Below are positions 5,228 through 5,872 of a stretch of 5,872 nt of DNA, one piece after another (the stretch's first letter is position 1; every line of letters begins with the position of its first letter). A program made the translations under genes and the position numbers. The DNA comes from Nocardioidaceae bacterium (GTDB lineage: Bacteria > Actinomycetota > Actinomycetes > Propionibacteriales > Nocardioidaceae). The stretch is taken from assembly GCA_025966335.1 (NCBI GenBank), contig JAICRS010000190.1:1-5872 (forward strand), written 5' to 3'. The notes under the pieces are model-generated. The model worked only from the letters and a program-made list of their open reading frames with translations. It made no database searches and was not told the origin of the DNA.

Positions 5228-5389
5228 CTCATCTTTCCCTGAGCCGGCTCTCGGCTCGGGACGGAATTAGCACCGTGGCCTCCGCTGAGTCGTCGCGTCG
5301 GCTCCGGATGGAGACCGAGAGGCGGTTCCTCGCGCGGTGGCGGGTTGCCGGGGCTTCACAGGGCCGTTCCCTCTGCCCCTCTCGATGAG
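5228..5389 (-). promoter_or_regulatory. SAM riboswitch (S-box, SAM-I family)
   Basis: A leader RNA aptamer that binds S-adenosylmethionine. Helix P1 is CTCATC (complement of 5384-5389) with GATGAG (complement of 5228-5233). The conserved S-box blocks follow in order: CGAGAG with GAGGGAACGGCCC (5361-5373), TGTGAAGCC, GGCAACC (5343-5349), then GGTGCTAATTCC (5263-5274), P4 with GAGCCG/CGGCTC (5241-5257), and GAAAGAT (5231-5237). The variable P3 region is long, about 68 nt, making the aptamer 162 nt. No U-tract terminator follows; the metM ribosome site is directly adjacent to P1. High SAM should therefore reduce translation of metM and probably metO. The order and spacing of the conserved blocks make the identification secure. 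Confidence 0.95.
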
Positions 5390-5396
5390 CACGCTC

Positions 5397-5402
5397 AGCC
5401 TA
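5397..5402 (-). promoter_or_regulatory. -10 hexamer of the metM-metO operon
   Basis: On the minus strand TAGGCT (complement of 5397-5402) fits TAnnnT. It predicts a start near 5390, immediately before the first base of riboswitch helix P1. No good -35 is visible at 16-18 nt upstream. Confidence 0.5.
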
Positions 5403-5461
5403 CGAGCGCGTCTCAGCATGTGCACACTCCGTCCACGATCCGAGACGCGTGGTCTCGCGTG

Positions 5462-5467
5462 CAGAAT
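5462..5467 (+). promoter_or_regulatory. Possible -10 for leaderless HExxH gene
   Basis: CAGAAT matches TATAAT at 4 of 6 and lies 7 nt before the ATG at 5475. That spacing matches the other leaderless starts in this window, but the first base deviates from TAnnnT and no -35 is clear. Confidence 0.3.
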
Positions 5468-5474
5468 GGCGGCC

Positions 5475-5872
5475 ATGACGTGGTGGCGGGTCAAGCAGGT
5501 GCTCAACGCGGTCAACGGGTCGACGCTGCTCGGCCTGGCCGTTGCGCGGGTCGGGTCGGCGGAGCCGGGCCCGGGGCCGCGCGGTCTGGTCCTGGCCGGC
5601 GGCTACCGGCTGGGGTTCCCGGCCGTGCCTGTGTTCACGGTCGGCAACGTTGTGCTCACCCGGCACGACCGCTCCTGGCTGGAGGTGCGGCCGCGGTTGC
5701 TCGGTCATGAGGAGCGGCACAGCTGGCAGTACGTCGCCTGCCTGGGCCTGCCGATGGTGCCGTTGTACGTCATGGCGGCCGGGTACTCGTACCTGCGCGG
5801 CGGGGATCCCGGTGTGCACAACCCCTTCGAGCGGCTGGCCGGACTGGAGGACGGCGGGTACCCGCTGCTCAG
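5475..5872 (+). CDS. HExxH-motif protein, possible metallopeptidase (partial)
   Basis: The first 132 residues are visible; the frame is still open at the right edge. The key feature is LLGHEERHSWQY, with His78-Glu79-x-x-His82 forming the HExxH pair typical of zinc metallopeptidases. Glu119 in NPFERLAGL lies 37 residues further on and could be a third ligand, as in gluzincins. Between them CLGLPMVPLYVMAAGYSYL (89-107) is hydrophobic enough to be a membrane or membrane-associated helix. The N-terminus (MTWWRVKQVLNAVNGSTLLG) is amphipathic, with no clear Sec signal. It resembles small hypothetical actinobacterial proteins carrying a conserved HExRH-x-x-Q motif; no substrate is known. ATG 5475 is preferred over ATG 5466, which overlaps the possible -10. 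It diverges from the metM operon. HExxH alone occurs by chance, so enzymatic function is a guess. Confidence 0.75.
   Translation, partial: MTWWRVKQVLNAVNGSTLLGLAVARVGSAEPGPGPRGLVLAGGYRLGFPAVPVFTVGNVVLTRHDRSWLEVRPRLLGHEERHSWQYVACLGLPMVPLYVMAAGYSYLRGGDPGVHNPFERLAGLEDGGYPLL

Noticed and set aside
5212..5232. Six-codon mini-ORF (ATG AGA AGG AGG CCT CCT TGA) overlapping the metM start
   Set aside because: It is composed entirely of riboswitch P1 and Shine-Dalgarno bases and has no ribosome site of its own. Best seen as coincidence, despite the rare Arg codons.
5228..5389. A T-box or cobalamin leader upstream of the thrC-like gene
   Set aside because: The ordered S-box blocks (GAGGGA…GGCCC, GGCAACC, GGTGCTAATTCC, GAAAGATGAG) identify a SAM riboswitch. 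There is no specifier loop and no B12 box.

Overview
The window is high-GC DNA with GTG and TTG starts, leaderless gene starts and a stand-alone groEL under CIRCE control. It looks like an actinomycete chromosome segment. No transposase, integrase, CRISPR array, tRNA or rRNA is visible.

Layout: (1) The 5' end of a groEL2-type chaperonin gene runs off the left edge on the minus strand (1-476). Its promoter region holds two CIRCE operators (602-662). (2) A 226-bp gap (663-888) holds a 22-bp palindrome, a well-formed vegetative promoter, and a strong hairpin that could end a roughly 65-nt small RNA or leader. It is followed by a leaderless gene for a 69-aa four-cysteine protein (889-1098). (3) A degraded minus-strand block (1095-1899) holds a DUF2293-like gene with one frameshift and, downstream, a short scrap that looks like the head and tail of a deleted gene. 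(4) Diverging from it is an intact nitronate monooxygenase-family gene (1953-2903), then a small secreted protein with a collagen-like Gly-X-Y stretch (2986-3483). (5) On the minus strand a SAM riboswitch (5228-5389) leads a two-gene operon: a threonine-synthase-like PLP enzyme (3938-5215) and a CysO-type sulfur carrier ending in Gly-Gly (3636-3917). (6) Divergent from the riboswitch is the start of an HExxH protein that runs off the right edge (5475-5872).

The most informative unit is the riboswitch operon. The first gene would usually be labelled thrC. An S-adenosylmethionine-sensing leader plus a sulfur-carrier partner fits better with the MetM/MetO route described in Streptomyces. In that route a threonine-synthase homologue replaces the phosphate of O-phosphohomoserine with sulfur from a carrier-protein thiocarboxylate, giving homocysteine for methionine. 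SAM would then be end-product feedback. The activating and sulfur-loading enzymes for the carrier are not in this window.

Four genes (889, 1899 minus, 1953, 5475) have a -10-like hexamer 6-7 nt before the start codon, the signature of leaderless mRNAs. The chaperonin and the SAM-controlled operon have real leaders that carry their regulation.
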